Below, in pieces: positions 5,381-13,205 of a stretch of DNA of 32,197 nt. The position numbers and the translations under genes were made by a program. The stretch spans positions 1 through 32,197 of the IMG/VR virus record IMGVR_UViG_3300025872_000028; one strand, written 5' to 3'. The number at the start of each line of letters is the position of its first letter. Position 1 is the stretch's first letter. Source of the DNA: a virus. A model generated the notes under the pieces. The model made no database searches and was not told the origin of the DNA. It was given only the letters and a program-made list of their open reading frames with translations.

Positions 5381-8133
5381 TGTCGAGGCGTGTTCGTGTT
5401 CTGATCGATGTTCCCGAGCCGCGCCCGGTGAAGGGACGCCTCGCCGTTGGCGCGGATGGTTCGACCTGGGACTTCAAACCGGGCACCACGGTCTCGAACG
5501 TCTGGATCGATCCTTGCACCAGTACGGCCATGCTGGCCCCTCTGCCGGTCACCAGCGCATGGGCGACGACATTCACGGGCAACTACGCCAGGCTGAGCTA
5601 TTCGGACTTCACCGGAACCGACATCACCAAGTGGGAAGGATTCGCCGTCTCGAAGAACGCGTCCGATACCGCGGTGCGGATGAAGGACACGACCACAAAC
5701 AAGATCGAGACCACGGCGACCTACTCCCGCAACACGCCGTTCTGGTTCCGGTATTACCGGAATCAGGTGCAGGATTCTAGCGATGATCCGTTCCTGGTTG
5801 TTCAGTACAACGACGGGGCCGGCGGGTCCGCGCCGGACAACTTCTCGGTGCAGATCAAGTTCCGAGCGAATGGCTCCATCTCGGTCTTCAAGAACGGGAC
5901 GCTCGAGGCGACGTACGATCGGAGCGGATCGAACTTCAGTTCGGCGAGGGCCTACACCTCGATCTTCAATCCCGCGAAGAAGTGGGTGAACGTGATGATC
6001 ATCCCGTTCCGCACTCGCGAGCTCCTGATCTGGACCGACAACGGAACGTGCTGCGTCCACACATTCGAGGGTTTGTCCTATCCAAACGATCCCGCAGCGA
6101 ATCCAATCGTCCCGGCCGGGAAGCTCTCGTTCGTGGTTCCAACCGGCAAGCTTGCCTTGCAGGTGGCTCGTCTCTACTTCGAGACGACTGGTTACATCAT
6201 GGGTGCCACGAAAACGTTTCGGTACGCTCCGACGTCTGGCGAATGGACAACGCCATCAACGCAGGTTTACTCGGACAACTTCGGAACTGGCGGATCGAAT
6301 CCGACCCTCACGACCACGGTGGTCGACGCGACATCTCCTTGGGCCACGTTCGCCGGGAATGGCACAAAGACCGATGTGCGAATCAAGGTGGCGTGGTCCG
6401 GATCGAGCGGCGGATGCAACACCGGCGTTTACTGCGCCGACGCCTGGGTGGATCAAACCGCCAGCTCGACGTATGACGGCACGATCGACATCACGACCGC
6501 GGTGCAGAGCATGAGCCTATCAACCGGCGAGGATGGGCGCACGAGCCTCGATATGACCTGCCGGATCAAGCCTATGATCGATCTCGCCGTTCCGAAGATC
6601 AGTCAAACCGGCGACCGTCCGATCGCGATTCAGATCAGCAGCCCGAAAACGGGTGCGCTCTGGGTGGACCTGTTCCGCGGTACGCTCGGGCCTCCCGAGA
6701 TCATCTACGAGCCGTCATCGGATGCATACACGAACGGCACGTTCAGGTTCCAGGGCGTCGACCGCTTCGGCGATTTCGACGTCACCATGTTCCCCGAGGC
6801 GGTTCCAAACGACAACAACACCATTGCCCAGTTCTTCGACAAGGTCTTCCCGGTTGCCGGCTACTCGACCGCCACATACCTTTCCTCGAACTATTCGAGC
6901 ACGTTCACGGTGCCATTCTCGGCCGACATCAGCCGCGGGAATTACGCCATGGTTCCCAAGCGTGGCGACTACGCCGGCGGATACATCAACGCCTTCCGCG
7001 ACGAATACTTTGCGACCTGGTATCTGGGATGGCGTCCAACCTCGGCAACCAGTCCGACCGGCGGTTACAAGTTCCAAGTCTCCGATCCGGCATCGGTCGG
7101 CACCACGTCGTGCATGACGATCTACCAGCGGATGGAGGATGCGGACGCCTGGGGAGGTTACCCGTACTACCTCGCGTCCACGAAGACGATTCGTGGGCTT
7201 CGGCGATATTACGAGTCTCCCGAGGCGAATCAGGTCACCGTGGTGGGGCAGGACCCGAAGACGAACAAACTGCTGGTGAAGACGACGATCGACACCGCAT
7301 CCCAGACGCCCGGCACCGCGCCGGCATCGCGGCCGGACAACTGGCGCGGTAGGCCGATTCAGTACATCCTCACGAACGAGAACCTCACCACCCAGAGCGC
7401 GGTCGACTCCGCGGCTTCGCTGCTCTACAACCGCCTTGGAACCGGGCGGTATCTCGTCGAGTGGGAATCCGATTTGCTCACCTACTACTCGCCAGCTCCG
7501 GTCAAGGCTCTCCTGCGACCGAGCGCGACCGCGACGGTCACGAGCGGGAATGCGACCATCAGCTGCACGAACAGCTTCGTGGACGGTGTCCGCGTTGTTC
7601 CGCGGACGACGGTCGGCAACATCACCGCCGGGACGACTTACTACGTTGTGAGCCGGACGGCCACGACGCTCGGCCTTGCGACGACGAGCGGTGGAGCGGC
7701 GATCACGCCTACCGCCAGCGGTACGGTGATCCTGGATGCTCCATGGCTCGAGGGCGTCCATTCATATTCGGTCGGGAATACGATCACCTTCGAGATATCG
7801 ATCGGCGGGTTCACCAGCTCGACGACGTACTACGTCGTGGCGACCGCCACGGGCTTGTTCCAGCTATCGGCGACCAGCGGCGGTGCGTTCATCGCTCCGA
7901 CCGAATACGGCAAGGTGTATCTATTCGACGGCACCCAGCATACCAATGTGGTCTGGATTGGTGATACGGTCGGGATCAGCCTGCCCGAAACAACGGTCGG
8001 TGTCGATCCTGGACTACTGGGCACCTACCAGGTGATCGCGATTCCGAACATCACATTCACCCGCGAAGGCGTCACCGATGACATGATGCACGTTCGCAAC
8101 TGCACCTACCGCGGGCTCTACAAGGCCGTCTGA
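5380..8133 (+). CDS. Large tail-tip protein, hub/Tal-like with lectin-like and repeat insertions
   Basis: 917 aa, ATG overlapping the tape measure stop by one base. Residues about 55-275 look like a concanavalin/LamG-type beta sandwich (DNFSVQIKFRANGSISVFKNG, ELLIWTDNG). Residues about 390-710 contain ITTAVQSMSLSTGEDGRTSL, WVDLFRGTLGPPEI, FRFQGVDRFGDFD and a later YLVEWESDLLTYYSPAPV, the manner of baseplate hub (gp27/Tal) proteins. Within that hub end, residues about 709-783 and 791-847 hold two related TTYYVV...TSGGAxIxPT units. After them the hub sequence appears to resume (VWIGDTVGISLP). As the first gene after the tape measure it would form the tail tip, making first contact with the host surface. 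The exact assignment is by position and pattern. Confidence 0.6.
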   Translation: MSRRVRVLIDVPEPRPVKGRLAVGADGSTWDFKPGTTVSNVWIDPCTSTAMLAPLPVTSAWATTFTGNYARLSYSDFTGTDITKWEGFAVSKNASDTAVRMKDTTTNKIETTATYSRNTPFWFRYYRNQVQDSSDDPFLVVQYNDGAGGSAPDNFSVQIKFRANGSISVFKNGTLEATYDRSGSNFSSARAYTSIFNPAKKWVNVMIIPFRTRELLIWTDNGTCCVHTFEGLSYPNDPAANPIVPAGKLSFVVPTGKLALQVARLYFETTGYIMGATKTFRYAPTSGEWTTPSTQVYSDNFGTGGSNPTLTTTVVDATSPWATFAGNGTKTDVRIKVAWSGSSGGCNTGVYCADAWVDQTASSTYDGTIDITTAVQSMSLSTGEDGRTSLDMTCRIKPMIDLAVPKISQTGDRPIAIQISSPKTGALWVDLFRGTLGPPEIIYEPSSDAYTNGTFRFQGVDRFGDFDVTMFPEAVPNDNNTIAQFFDKVFPVAGYSTATYLSSNYSSTFTVPFSADISRGNYAMVPKRGDYAGGYINAFRDEYFATWYLGWRPTSATSPTGGYKFQVSDPASVGTTSCMTIYQRMEDADAWGGYPYYLASTKTIRGLRRYYESPEANQVTVVGQDPKTNKLLVKTTIDTASQTPGTAPASRPDNWRGRPIQYILTNENLTTQSAVDSAASLLYNRLGTGRYLVEWESDLLTYYSPAPVKALLRPSATATVTSGNATISCTNSFVDGVRVVPRTTVGNITAGTTYYVVSRTATTLGLATTSGGAAITPTASGTVILDAPWLEGVHSYSVGNTITFEISIGGFTSSTTYYVVATATGLFQLSATSGGAFIAPTEYGKVYLFDGTQHTNVVWIGDTVGISLPETTVGVDPGLLGTYQVIAIPNITFTREGVTDDMMHVRNCTYRGLYKAV

Positions 8134-11030
8134 TGGCGACCTACATCGACCGGACCAGGCTCTCCACGTTTACGGCCCTCTGCTCGTTCGACCTCCGAGT
8201 CCATGTATATCCCGGCGATGTTCCGACGCCGGATATCCTCGAGCAGTATTTTCCGAGCCCGATCACGTTCGCGAGCAACCAACAGAGCGGGACGTGCGAT
8301 ACGAGCTGGACGGCATCGACATCCGGCTTTGGCACGACCAGCTGGACGTACACGATCATTGCCGCGATCACGGTTGACAACGGCTTCGGGGCGACGACCA
8401 CGACCAACGTCACGCTGGCATCGGGCACCGGCACCGCGGCTCAGGCCGCGACCGGAATTAGCGTCAACGTTGGGGCCTGCACCGTCCAATGGGACGTCTC
8501 GATCGACTACACGACGATCAAATGGGACATCACCCAATCCGCGATGGGCGTGGCCGGGACGGCGTATCCGGACACGACCTACACCATGTACGAGCGGGCC
8601 GAGACAGGAGTGACAGCCCTCGCCAAGATCACGGCCAACGGAACCGCGGTCACGGCCACCGGTAGCGTTGGTACCGCGTCGAACCTCAATCACACGCTCG
8701 ACGTCGACTGGACGTACTACAACAACACGACGACCGCGAAAACGTTCACGGTCAGTAGCCAGGCGATGAACAGCCTGTCCATGTCCGGGTCCATTCCGAC
8801 CTACAGCCACACGGGCAACGGCCAATCCTGTACGGCCACCCAGAGCATCGTCACCGGGCATGGAATCGGCGCACCGTACTACGGCGTCAACAGTTACGCC
8901 ACGGTCAACACCTCGGTGACCTACAAGCGGGACGTCACGGTGCGCGGGCGCATCCTTGCATTCAACCAGAGTTATCCCGACTCCTTGACGTGCAGGATCA
9001 CGGGCTTCGACGGTGCGACCGGCTACCGGGATGTCACCGCGGTGGCCGGTTCGTTCGACGCATCCGACACGTTCCAGAAGTATTCGATCTCCAGCAGCTT
9101 TACAGACCCGGCCTATGGTTCACCGTCGACCAGCTCGGCCTCGGCGAACACCGTGCCGGCATGGGTCTACGCGGACGTCTCGTCCTCGAGCTTGTCGAGC
9201 CTGGGCGACGACACGGCCAACACGACGATGTACCTGCGCGGCTGGCACTTCGCGGGCGCATCGGTCCAGCAATCCCAGACCAAGGCGATCAGCACCGGTA
9301 CGACGACGGCAACGCGGACCTTCGCTTCGGAGGGCGTCGGGCTCAACTCCTACCGGTATCTCCGGGTTCAGCTCCGCGTCACCGCTGGCACGACTCAAAG
9401 CGCAACGGTATCGATCACGACCCAGCCATCGAGCGTTGTCAAGAGCTGGACGATCCCGGTCACCGGCGGAACGTTCAGCTACTACTATCTGGACCTTTGC
9501 TCCCCGGACAATAAAACATCGACAATGGACGAGACGGATAGTCCATACCCGCGGATGAATCCTTCCGATCCCACCAATGCCGGCCAGCTCCTCGATGGCG
9601 ACTACTGGGGGATCACCAGGGCCACGCAGATCGCGCTCACGGGCACGAGCCTCGAGATGGGGGATATCCATCTTTCATCCTCGAGCGGTGCAACCCAATG
9701 GTGCAAGGGCAACTGGACTCCGACGCGAACCTGGACCAAGCTCCAGAAGACGAGCTTCGGTGGCAACAGCTGGACGACGAATCGCCTGTTCCAGGGCGAC
9801 ACCGAAGGGAATACCCAGAGCGAGGAAGGATGGGCCGTCTGGGAGACCAGCCCGACCGCGAATACCATCTGGACGATCACCGATCTGGTGAATGCGATCA
9901 ACGCATCAGACGGCACCGTGGTGCGTCACCAGGGATACACCGCGACCGCGAGCACCACGAACAGCTCTCCTTCGTACATCAAGAACGGCTACGCCAATAG
10001 CGTCAACGGCCACGCGATCTGGCTCGGCGGTCTGACGCGGCGACGCGGTCAAGGCGACAAACTCTGGATGGACACGGACCAGTCCGCTGGAGGCGCGGAC
10101 GTGCAGGTATACGCCCAGACCATGTACCGCAAGCTCAACGGTGACTACGTACCAGATGCGTTCGACGCGTTCGAGATCGAGGACGCGGGCGTTCAATACC
10201 TGAGCCTTTTGGCGGTCAACTACGCCAGAGGCAGAGCGCATGGGCTGGTGCTTGGGACGGACACCGAGCCATACCCGCTCCAGACGGTGTATCTTCGCCT
10301 GGACTCGACCAGCGCGAGCCGCGGATCGGGCGCGAGCAACACCATCGGAGAGTATTGGACCGGCCTTCCAGCCGGGCTTGGAATGGCGAATCACAATACG
10401 GTCTGCAACACGCTCGATACCGGCGATCCAGACCCGCTCTACACCAACAAGCAACAACGGGCCGTGTTCAAGCTCACAAGCCCGAGTGGAACGTTCGTGA
10501 GCGCGGATCGAAACATCCTCAATCAGCACTACTACGCCACGATCCAGTCCGGAACCATCAGCCTCTGGAAAGCCGCCGGACCGCTTGGCACGGCCTATAC
10601 GCAGACGATCACGAGCATCACCGGAGCGGCGAACCTGCACCTGCGGACGTTGCATACCGATCCCGATCTCGGAATCGTCCTGTTCGTCGAGAACACCGCT
10701 GGCGGGCTCGACCGCCAATACACCAAGACCGAAGGAGCATCGTTCGTGAGCACGGTGATCAACAGCAGCGGAACGCAGCCGGCCTTCTGCGTGGACGATC
10801 TCGGCCTCGAATACTACATTTGGAGGACGTCCGGAGGCGCGATCCAGGGGAAGATACTCGATGCCAATGGAACGGTGCTGATGACCGCGACGACGCTGGT
10901 GGCTGCGAACGTGGCCGACCAGAGCATCGATATCTACGAGCGGTTGGACGATCTCTATATTGTCTACAACCACACGACCAACGGAATCACGGTGGTTCGG
11001 TCGACGGATGGCGGGAGGACGTATTCGTGA
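8133..11030 (+). CDS. Large tail-tip / fibre-like structural protein with C-terminal BNR-type motif
   Basis: 965 aa, starting in a 1-base overlap with the preceding tail gene. The sequence is Ser/Thr/Gly-rich and almost wholly beta, with few charged runs. The first 35 residues (MATYIDRTRLSTFTALCSFD...) look like an attachment segment. Residues about 120-470 contain repeated jelly-roll-like stretches (TTTAKTFTVSSQAMNSLSM, YRYLRVQLRVTAGTTQS, YYYLDLC). The last 200 residues alternate hydrophobic strands (NLHLRTLHTDPDLGIVLFVE, YIWRTSGG) and end with VRSTDGGRTYS, an Asp-box motif (S-x-D-x-G-x-T) of beta-propeller proteins such as sialidases. A receptor-binding or glycan-binding role is likely. No catalytic residues can be assigned. 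Confidence 0.55.
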   Translation: MATYIDRTRLSTFTALCSFDLRVHVYPGDVPTPDILEQYFPSPITFASNQQSGTCDTSWTASTSGFGTTSWTYTIIAAITVDNGFGATTTTNVTLASGTGTAAQAATGISVNVGACTVQWDVSIDYTTIKWDITQSAMGVAGTAYPDTTYTMYERAETGVTALAKITANGTAVTATGSVGTASNLNHTLDVDWTYYNNTTTAKTFTVSSQAMNSLSMSGSIPTYSHTGNGQSCTATQSIVTGHGIGAPYYGVNSYATVNTSVTYKRDVTVRGRILAFNQSYPDSLTCRITGFDGATGYRDVTAVAGSFDASDTFQKYSISSSFTDPAYGSPSTSSASANTVPAWVYADVSSSSLSSLGDDTANTTMYLRGWHFAGASVQQSQTKAISTGTTTATRTFASEGVGLNSYRYLRVQLRVTAGTTQSATVSITTQPSSVVKSWTIPVTGGTFSYYYLDLCSPDNKTSTMDETDSPYPRMNPSDPTNAGQLLDGDYWGITRATQIALTGTSLEMGDIHLSSSSGATQWCKGNWTPTRTWTKLQKTSFGGNSWTTNRLFQGDTEGNTQSEEGWAVWETSPTANTIWTITDLVNAINASDGTVVRHQGYTATASTTNSSPSYIKNGYANSVNGHAIWLGGLTRRRGQGDKLWMDTDQSAGGADVQVYAQTMYRKLNGDYVPDAFDAFEIEDAGVQYLSLLAVNYARGRAHGLVLGTDTEPYPLQTVYLRLDSTSASRGSGASNTIGEYWTGLPAGLGMANHNTVCNTLDTGDPDPLYTNKQQRAVFKLTSPSGTFVSADRNILNQHYYATIQSGTISLWKAAGPLGTAYTQTITSITGAANLHLRTLHTDPDLGIVLFVENTAGGLDRQYTKTEGASFVSTVINSSGTQPAFCVDDLGLEYYIWRTSGGAIQGKILDANGTVLMTATTLVAANVADQSIDIYERLDDLYIVYNHTTNGITVVRSTDGGRTYS

Positions 11031-11557
11031 GCAACAGGCCCATTGCGCTCAACGCCGCGGCGCAATCACTACTCAACATCGGCGTGGTCGAGGAGGGCGA
11101 GAACCGCGGACGGTGGGTCGAGACGTACCAGGCTGCGGTTGGAATTCCGCCTGGATCGCCTTGGTGCGCGGCGTTCGTGCGGTTTCGGCTCGAGCGAGCC
11201 GCGGCCGGCCTCGGCACCCAGATACCACCCGGATTCCCCGACTCAGGCTGGACGCCCGATTATGCCAACTGGGCCAAGGCGAACGGTTTCTGGATTCCGG
11301 TGGCGACCGCGGAGGCCGGGACCGTATCGCCCAGGATCGGCGATCTGGCGTGTTTCTACTTCGCGGCGAAGCAAAGGATCGCCCATATCGGGATCGTCGT
11401 CGAATCCGCGAAGCCCTGGGGCGTGGTGACGGTCGAGGGAAATACGGGACCTGATTCCGAGGATGGGGTCAATCGCGAAGGCGATGGAGTCTATAAAAAG
11501 ACCCGCACCTGGTCGGAGCTCGGCAAGCTCGGCGGTTTCGTGCGGATCAATTGGTGA
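11027..11557 (+). CDS. Endolysin, CHAP-type amidase/peptidase
   Basis: 176 aa, GTG start at 11027 in a GTGA overlap with the tail gene. The CHAP-like core shows GSPWCAAFVRF with the probable catalytic Cys47, RIGDLACFYF, then RIAHIGIVVES with His120, and a third polar residue in VEGNT (Glu137). The Cys-His-Glu/Asn order and spacing are those of CHAP cell-wall hydrolases. They cleave amide bonds in peptidoglycan and free the phage. There is no signal peptide or obvious binding domain, so release through a holin is expected. Holin candidates lie elsewhere (29462-30098). It is the last gene before a strong terminator, so it is expressed late. A virion-associated lysin is a less likely alternative. 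Confidence 0.8.
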   Translation: MSNRPIALNAAAQSLLNIGVVEEGENRGRWVETYQAAVGIPPGSPWCAAFVRFRLERAAAGLGTQIPPGFPDSGWTPDYANWAKANGFWIPVATAEAGTVSPRIGDLACFYFAAKQRIAHIGIVVESAKPWGVVTVEGNTGPDSEDGVNREGDGVYKKTRTWSELGKLGGFVRINW

Positions 11558-11592
11558 GGTATACTGAGCCCGCATCTGTTCTCCAGCAGACC

Positions 11593-11625
11593 GAAGCCCG
11601 GACCGATTGGCCCGGGCTTCTTTTT
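11593..11625 (+). terminator. Rho-independent terminator of the late tail/lysis operon
   Basis: GAAGCCCGG (11593-11601) pairs perfectly with CCGGGCTTC (11612-11620), with a 10-base loop and TTTTT directly after. It lies 35 bases past the endolysin stop. On the opposite strand no T-run follows the stem, so it is probably one-way. It separates the late rightward operon from the converging leftward genes. Confidence 0.92.
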
Positions 11626-11627
11626 GT

Positions 11628-11876
11628 CTAGTGCTGAAGGGCGGCGAGCAGGCCATCGTACCAACGCGGCCGGCGTGGTTTCGGCCTGATCCCATCGAGT
11701 GCCATCGCCTTCACGACGAGCTGGTTCAGGGCGTCGATGCCGAGCTCGATGTCGGCGAAAGTCTCCGCATCGACCGCGGGATCACCGCTCATGCGAATCA
11801 TCTTGATCATGGTGGCGGCATCGTACAGGTTTGCCACCACCGATTCCAGACGCTTATGCGTCGTCTCGGTCTTCAT
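11628..11876 (-). CDS. Small protein of unknown function, recombination operon
   Basis: 82 aa, start ATG at 11876 overlapping the stop of the Gam-like gene (ATGA), with GGAGG upstream. The protein is predicted all helical, with a start MKTETTHKRLESVVANLYDA, an acidic middle (DPAVDAETFADIELGIDALNQL) and a basic proline-rich tail (RPKPRRPRW). No catalytic motif or membrane segment is seen. Its place as last gene of an ERF/Gam-like operon suggests an accessory in early DNA metabolism, but that is inference only. The stop codon touches the T-run of the opposing terminator. Confidence 0.7.
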   Translation of the reverse strand: MKTETTHKRLESVVANLYDAATMIKMIRMSGDPAVDAETFADIELGIDALNQLVVKAMALDGIRPKPRRPRWYDGLLAALQH

Positions 11877-12454
11877 TTCGCTTCCTCCACCAGGCTCTTG
11901 ATGCGGACTGTTTCCTCGCCTTCGACGATGCCGAAGCCGATGAACTCGGCATCCTCGGGCTTCTCGATCATGGCGGTCTTCACGTCCTCCGGAATCTGCG
12001 ACACGAGGATGGACCGCTTGACCTTCACGGCTCCCGGACAATGCCTTTCCGCCCAGCGCAGGGCTTCCTCCTCGTCCTGCACCTCGATCTTGGGCGCGGA
12101 GGTTCGGAAGGACACGGTGCCGTAGGGCGTTCGCCAGGTCTTCGACTTGAGGTTCCCGGCGCGATCCCGCGGGAGCTGGGTCAAGGCGAAACCGGCGATC
12201 TCCTCCTGATACCGACGCTTGAACCATTCGAGCCGCGCCGCGGATTCGCGGGACAATCGACGAACGTGCTCGAGCACCGATTCCAGTTCCGCGGTCTTGG
12301 CCGCGTGGGCGGCTTCCAGCTCGAGGTGGCGGCGCATCACCTGCATCGCCACGTCCAGCGAGTCCACGGGACCTTCGATCCAATTGGAGACCGGACCGAG
12401 GTATTCCCCGGTCTGGTCGTCCCAAAGCTCTCCACCAATCTCAACGGTTGCCAT
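11873..12454 (-). CDS. Gam-like / Gp157-like protein (putative host-nuclease inhibitor)
   Basis: 193 aa from ATG 12454, with GGAGG 5 bases upstream. The N-terminal 45 residues are variable. Residues about 50-110 form a long coiled-coil helix (LELEAAHAAKTAELESVLEHV...), then TPYGTVSFRTSAPKIEVQDE (about 120-140) and an alpha/beta end with VKRSILVSQIPEDVKTAMIE. The TPxGTVSxR...PKIxVxDE motif after a long helix is typical of Gam and siphovirus Gp157 families. Gam proteins bind DNA ends and block host exonucleases such as RecBCD. Sitting beside the ERF annealing protein supports a role in recombination. It overlaps the erf stop by 14 bases. Confidence 0.65.
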   Translation of the reverse strand: MATVEIGGELWDDQTGEYLGPVSNWIEGPVDSLDVAMQVMRRHLELEAAHAAKTAELESVLEHVRRLSRESAARLEWFKRRYQEEIAGFALTQLPRDRAGNLKSKTWRTPYGTVSFRTSAPKIEVQDEEEALRWAERHCPGAVKVKRSILVSQIPEDVKTAMIEKPEDAEFIGFGIVEGEETVRIKSLVEEAK

Positions 12455-12932
12455 CGTATCCTCCAGAGGTGATCGGGCGCGTGATTCGCGTCTGCGCGGC
12501 CGGCCCGGTGGCTTGCGCGACGTTCGTGGCGGCATTGGCATCGTCGTCCTCATCGGCCATGATGCCGAGGATCGAGGCGATGCCGTATCGCCGACCGTAG
12601 GTGATCGCCGAGCCCATGCCGTGGGCATCGGGCTTGGTGATCGGGATGATCGCATCGGTGGCGATCCATTGGCCCGACTTGTGGATCAGGCGGGTGGTGA
12701 TGGTGACGGCCATCGGCCGAAAATTATCGTCCAGGCTGGCGATCGCCGAGCCTTGAACCACGGCGACGCCGTGCTTCGCCAGCACCGGCACCGCGGTTCC
12801 AAGGATGGCGTCGAGCGTCATATACCGGCTGCGGAACGCCGGGTTTCGGCCGTCCTTGCCGACGGCGGGCATATCGCGCTGGATTTGTGCCAGAGCGACG
12901 GCGATTTGATCGATCTCGTTTGATGTTTGCAT
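12441..12932 (-). CDS. erf: ERF-family single-strand annealing protein
   Basis: 163 aa from ATG 12932, which has GGAGG upstream and lies 16 bases downstream of a good -10 box. ERF hallmarks are clear: NEIDQIAVALAQIQRDMPAVGKD, then RYMTLDAILGTAVPVLAKHG (the Y-x-x-L-x-x-x... block), IHKSGQWIATDAIIPITK and GSAITYGRRYGIASILGI followed by acidic DEDDDAN. ERF proteins form rings on single-stranded DNA and anneal homologous strands, aiding circularisation or recombination-dependent replication. It is the first gene of the leftward operon, divergent from the XRE regulator, so it is probably early and repressible. Confidence 0.9.
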   Translation of the reverse strand: MQTSNEIDQIAVALAQIQRDMPAVGKDGRNPAFRSRYMTLDAILGTAVPVLAKHGVAVVQGSAIASLDDNFRPMAVTITTRLIHKSGQWIATDAIIPITKPDAHGMGSAITYGRRYGIASILGIMADEDDDANAATNVAQATGPAAQTRITRPITSGGYDGNR

Positions 12933-12947
12933 CGTTCCTCCATGCCC

Positions 12948-12976
12948 AATATAGCATCCGGTGCGATATCTGGCAA
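12948..12976 (-). promoter_or_regulatory. Leftward sigma-70-type promoter for the erf operon
   Basis: Read on the minus strand: TTGCCA (complement of 12971-12976), a 17-base spacer, then TATATT (complement of 12948-12953) preceded by TGC, giving an extended -10. The erf ATG is 16 bases beyond the -10. One copy of the GGTGCGATAT repeat lies in the spacer, where a bound repressor would block RNA polymerase. Confidence 0.8.
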
Positions 12977-12998
12977 GAATCATCCTACGGTGCGATAT
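12960..12998 (+). promoter_or_regulatory. Two direct operator-like repeats, GGTGCGATAT
   Basis: GGTGCGATAT occurs at 12960-12969 and 12989-12998, 29 bases apart, each preceded within a few bases by CATCC. The first copy is inside the spacer of the leftward promoter, and the second overlaps the -10 of the rightward promoter. This is the expected place for the binding sites of the XRE regulator that starts at 13008. Binding is inferred from position. Confidence 0.6.
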
Positions 12999-13007
12999 AC
13001 TCCCGGC
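12996..13007 (+). promoter_or_regulatory. Rightward promoter -10, leaderless spacing, for the XRE-sigma operon
   Basis: TATACT (12996-13001) is followed by exactly six bases and the ATG at 13008. Transcription would begin at or beside the A of the start codon, giving a leaderless mRNA. No SD-like sequence stands at a useful distance in front of this ATG. A -35 is weak (TGGCAA at 12971-12976 has a 19-base spacer, and is shared with the leftward -35 on the other strand). Confidence 0.6.
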
Positions 13008-13205
13008 ATGATTCGAGGCATCACACAAGAGGAAATCGCTCGGCGCATGGGATCGCACCAGAGCAACGTGAGTTCGTGGCTCTCCGGTCGGCGCATTCCG
13101 ACCAGGCGAAACCTTGTCCTGCTGGCCGAGGCGATGGAGACGACGCCCGAGAACCTCGCGGCTATCCTCTATCGCAAGCATATGGAGCGGCTCGGGCAAC
13201 CTTGA
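13008..13205 (+). CDS. XRE-family helix-turn-helix regulator (Cro-like)
   Basis: 65 aa. The product is essentially one DNA-binding domain: ITQEEIARRMGSHQSNVSSW is a classic helix-turn-helix (residues about 5-25), followed by LSGRRIPTRRNLVLLAEAM and a last helix TPENLAAILYRK. There is no oligomerisation or cleavage domain, so it resembles Cro rather than a LexA-like CI repressor. It lies against a divergent promoter region with two GGTGCGATAT repeats, which probably are its operators, controlling the erf operon and its own operon. The sigma factor gene starts inside its stop codon (TTGA), so the two are coupled. An upstream in-frame ATG at 12927 would lie across the promoter and is rejected. 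Confidence 0.85.
   Translation: MIRGITQEEIARRMGSHQSNVSSWLSGRRIPTRRNLVLLAEAMETTPENLAAILYRKHMERLGQP

Noticed and set aside
4933-6060. Reverse-strand reading frame of 375 aa opposite tape measure and hub genes
   Set aside because: Composition is that of an antisense shadow, with no start signals or family motifs. The forward genes are certain.
6715-7761. Reverse-strand reading frame of 348 aa opposite the hub gene (and a similar one at 9906-10973)
   Set aside because: Same reasons: basic, low-complexity antisense translation, no SD, wrong strand for the operon.
11560-11565. TATACT after the endolysin gene as a promoter
   Set aside because: No start codon follows at leaderless distance and a terminator stands 28 bases downstream. 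No gene would be served on the plus strand.
12887-13201. Longer N terminus for the sigma factor, from an ATG at 12887
   Set aside because: It would run across the divergent promoters and through the XRE gene in another frame. The sigma homology begins only near residue 15 of the TTG version.
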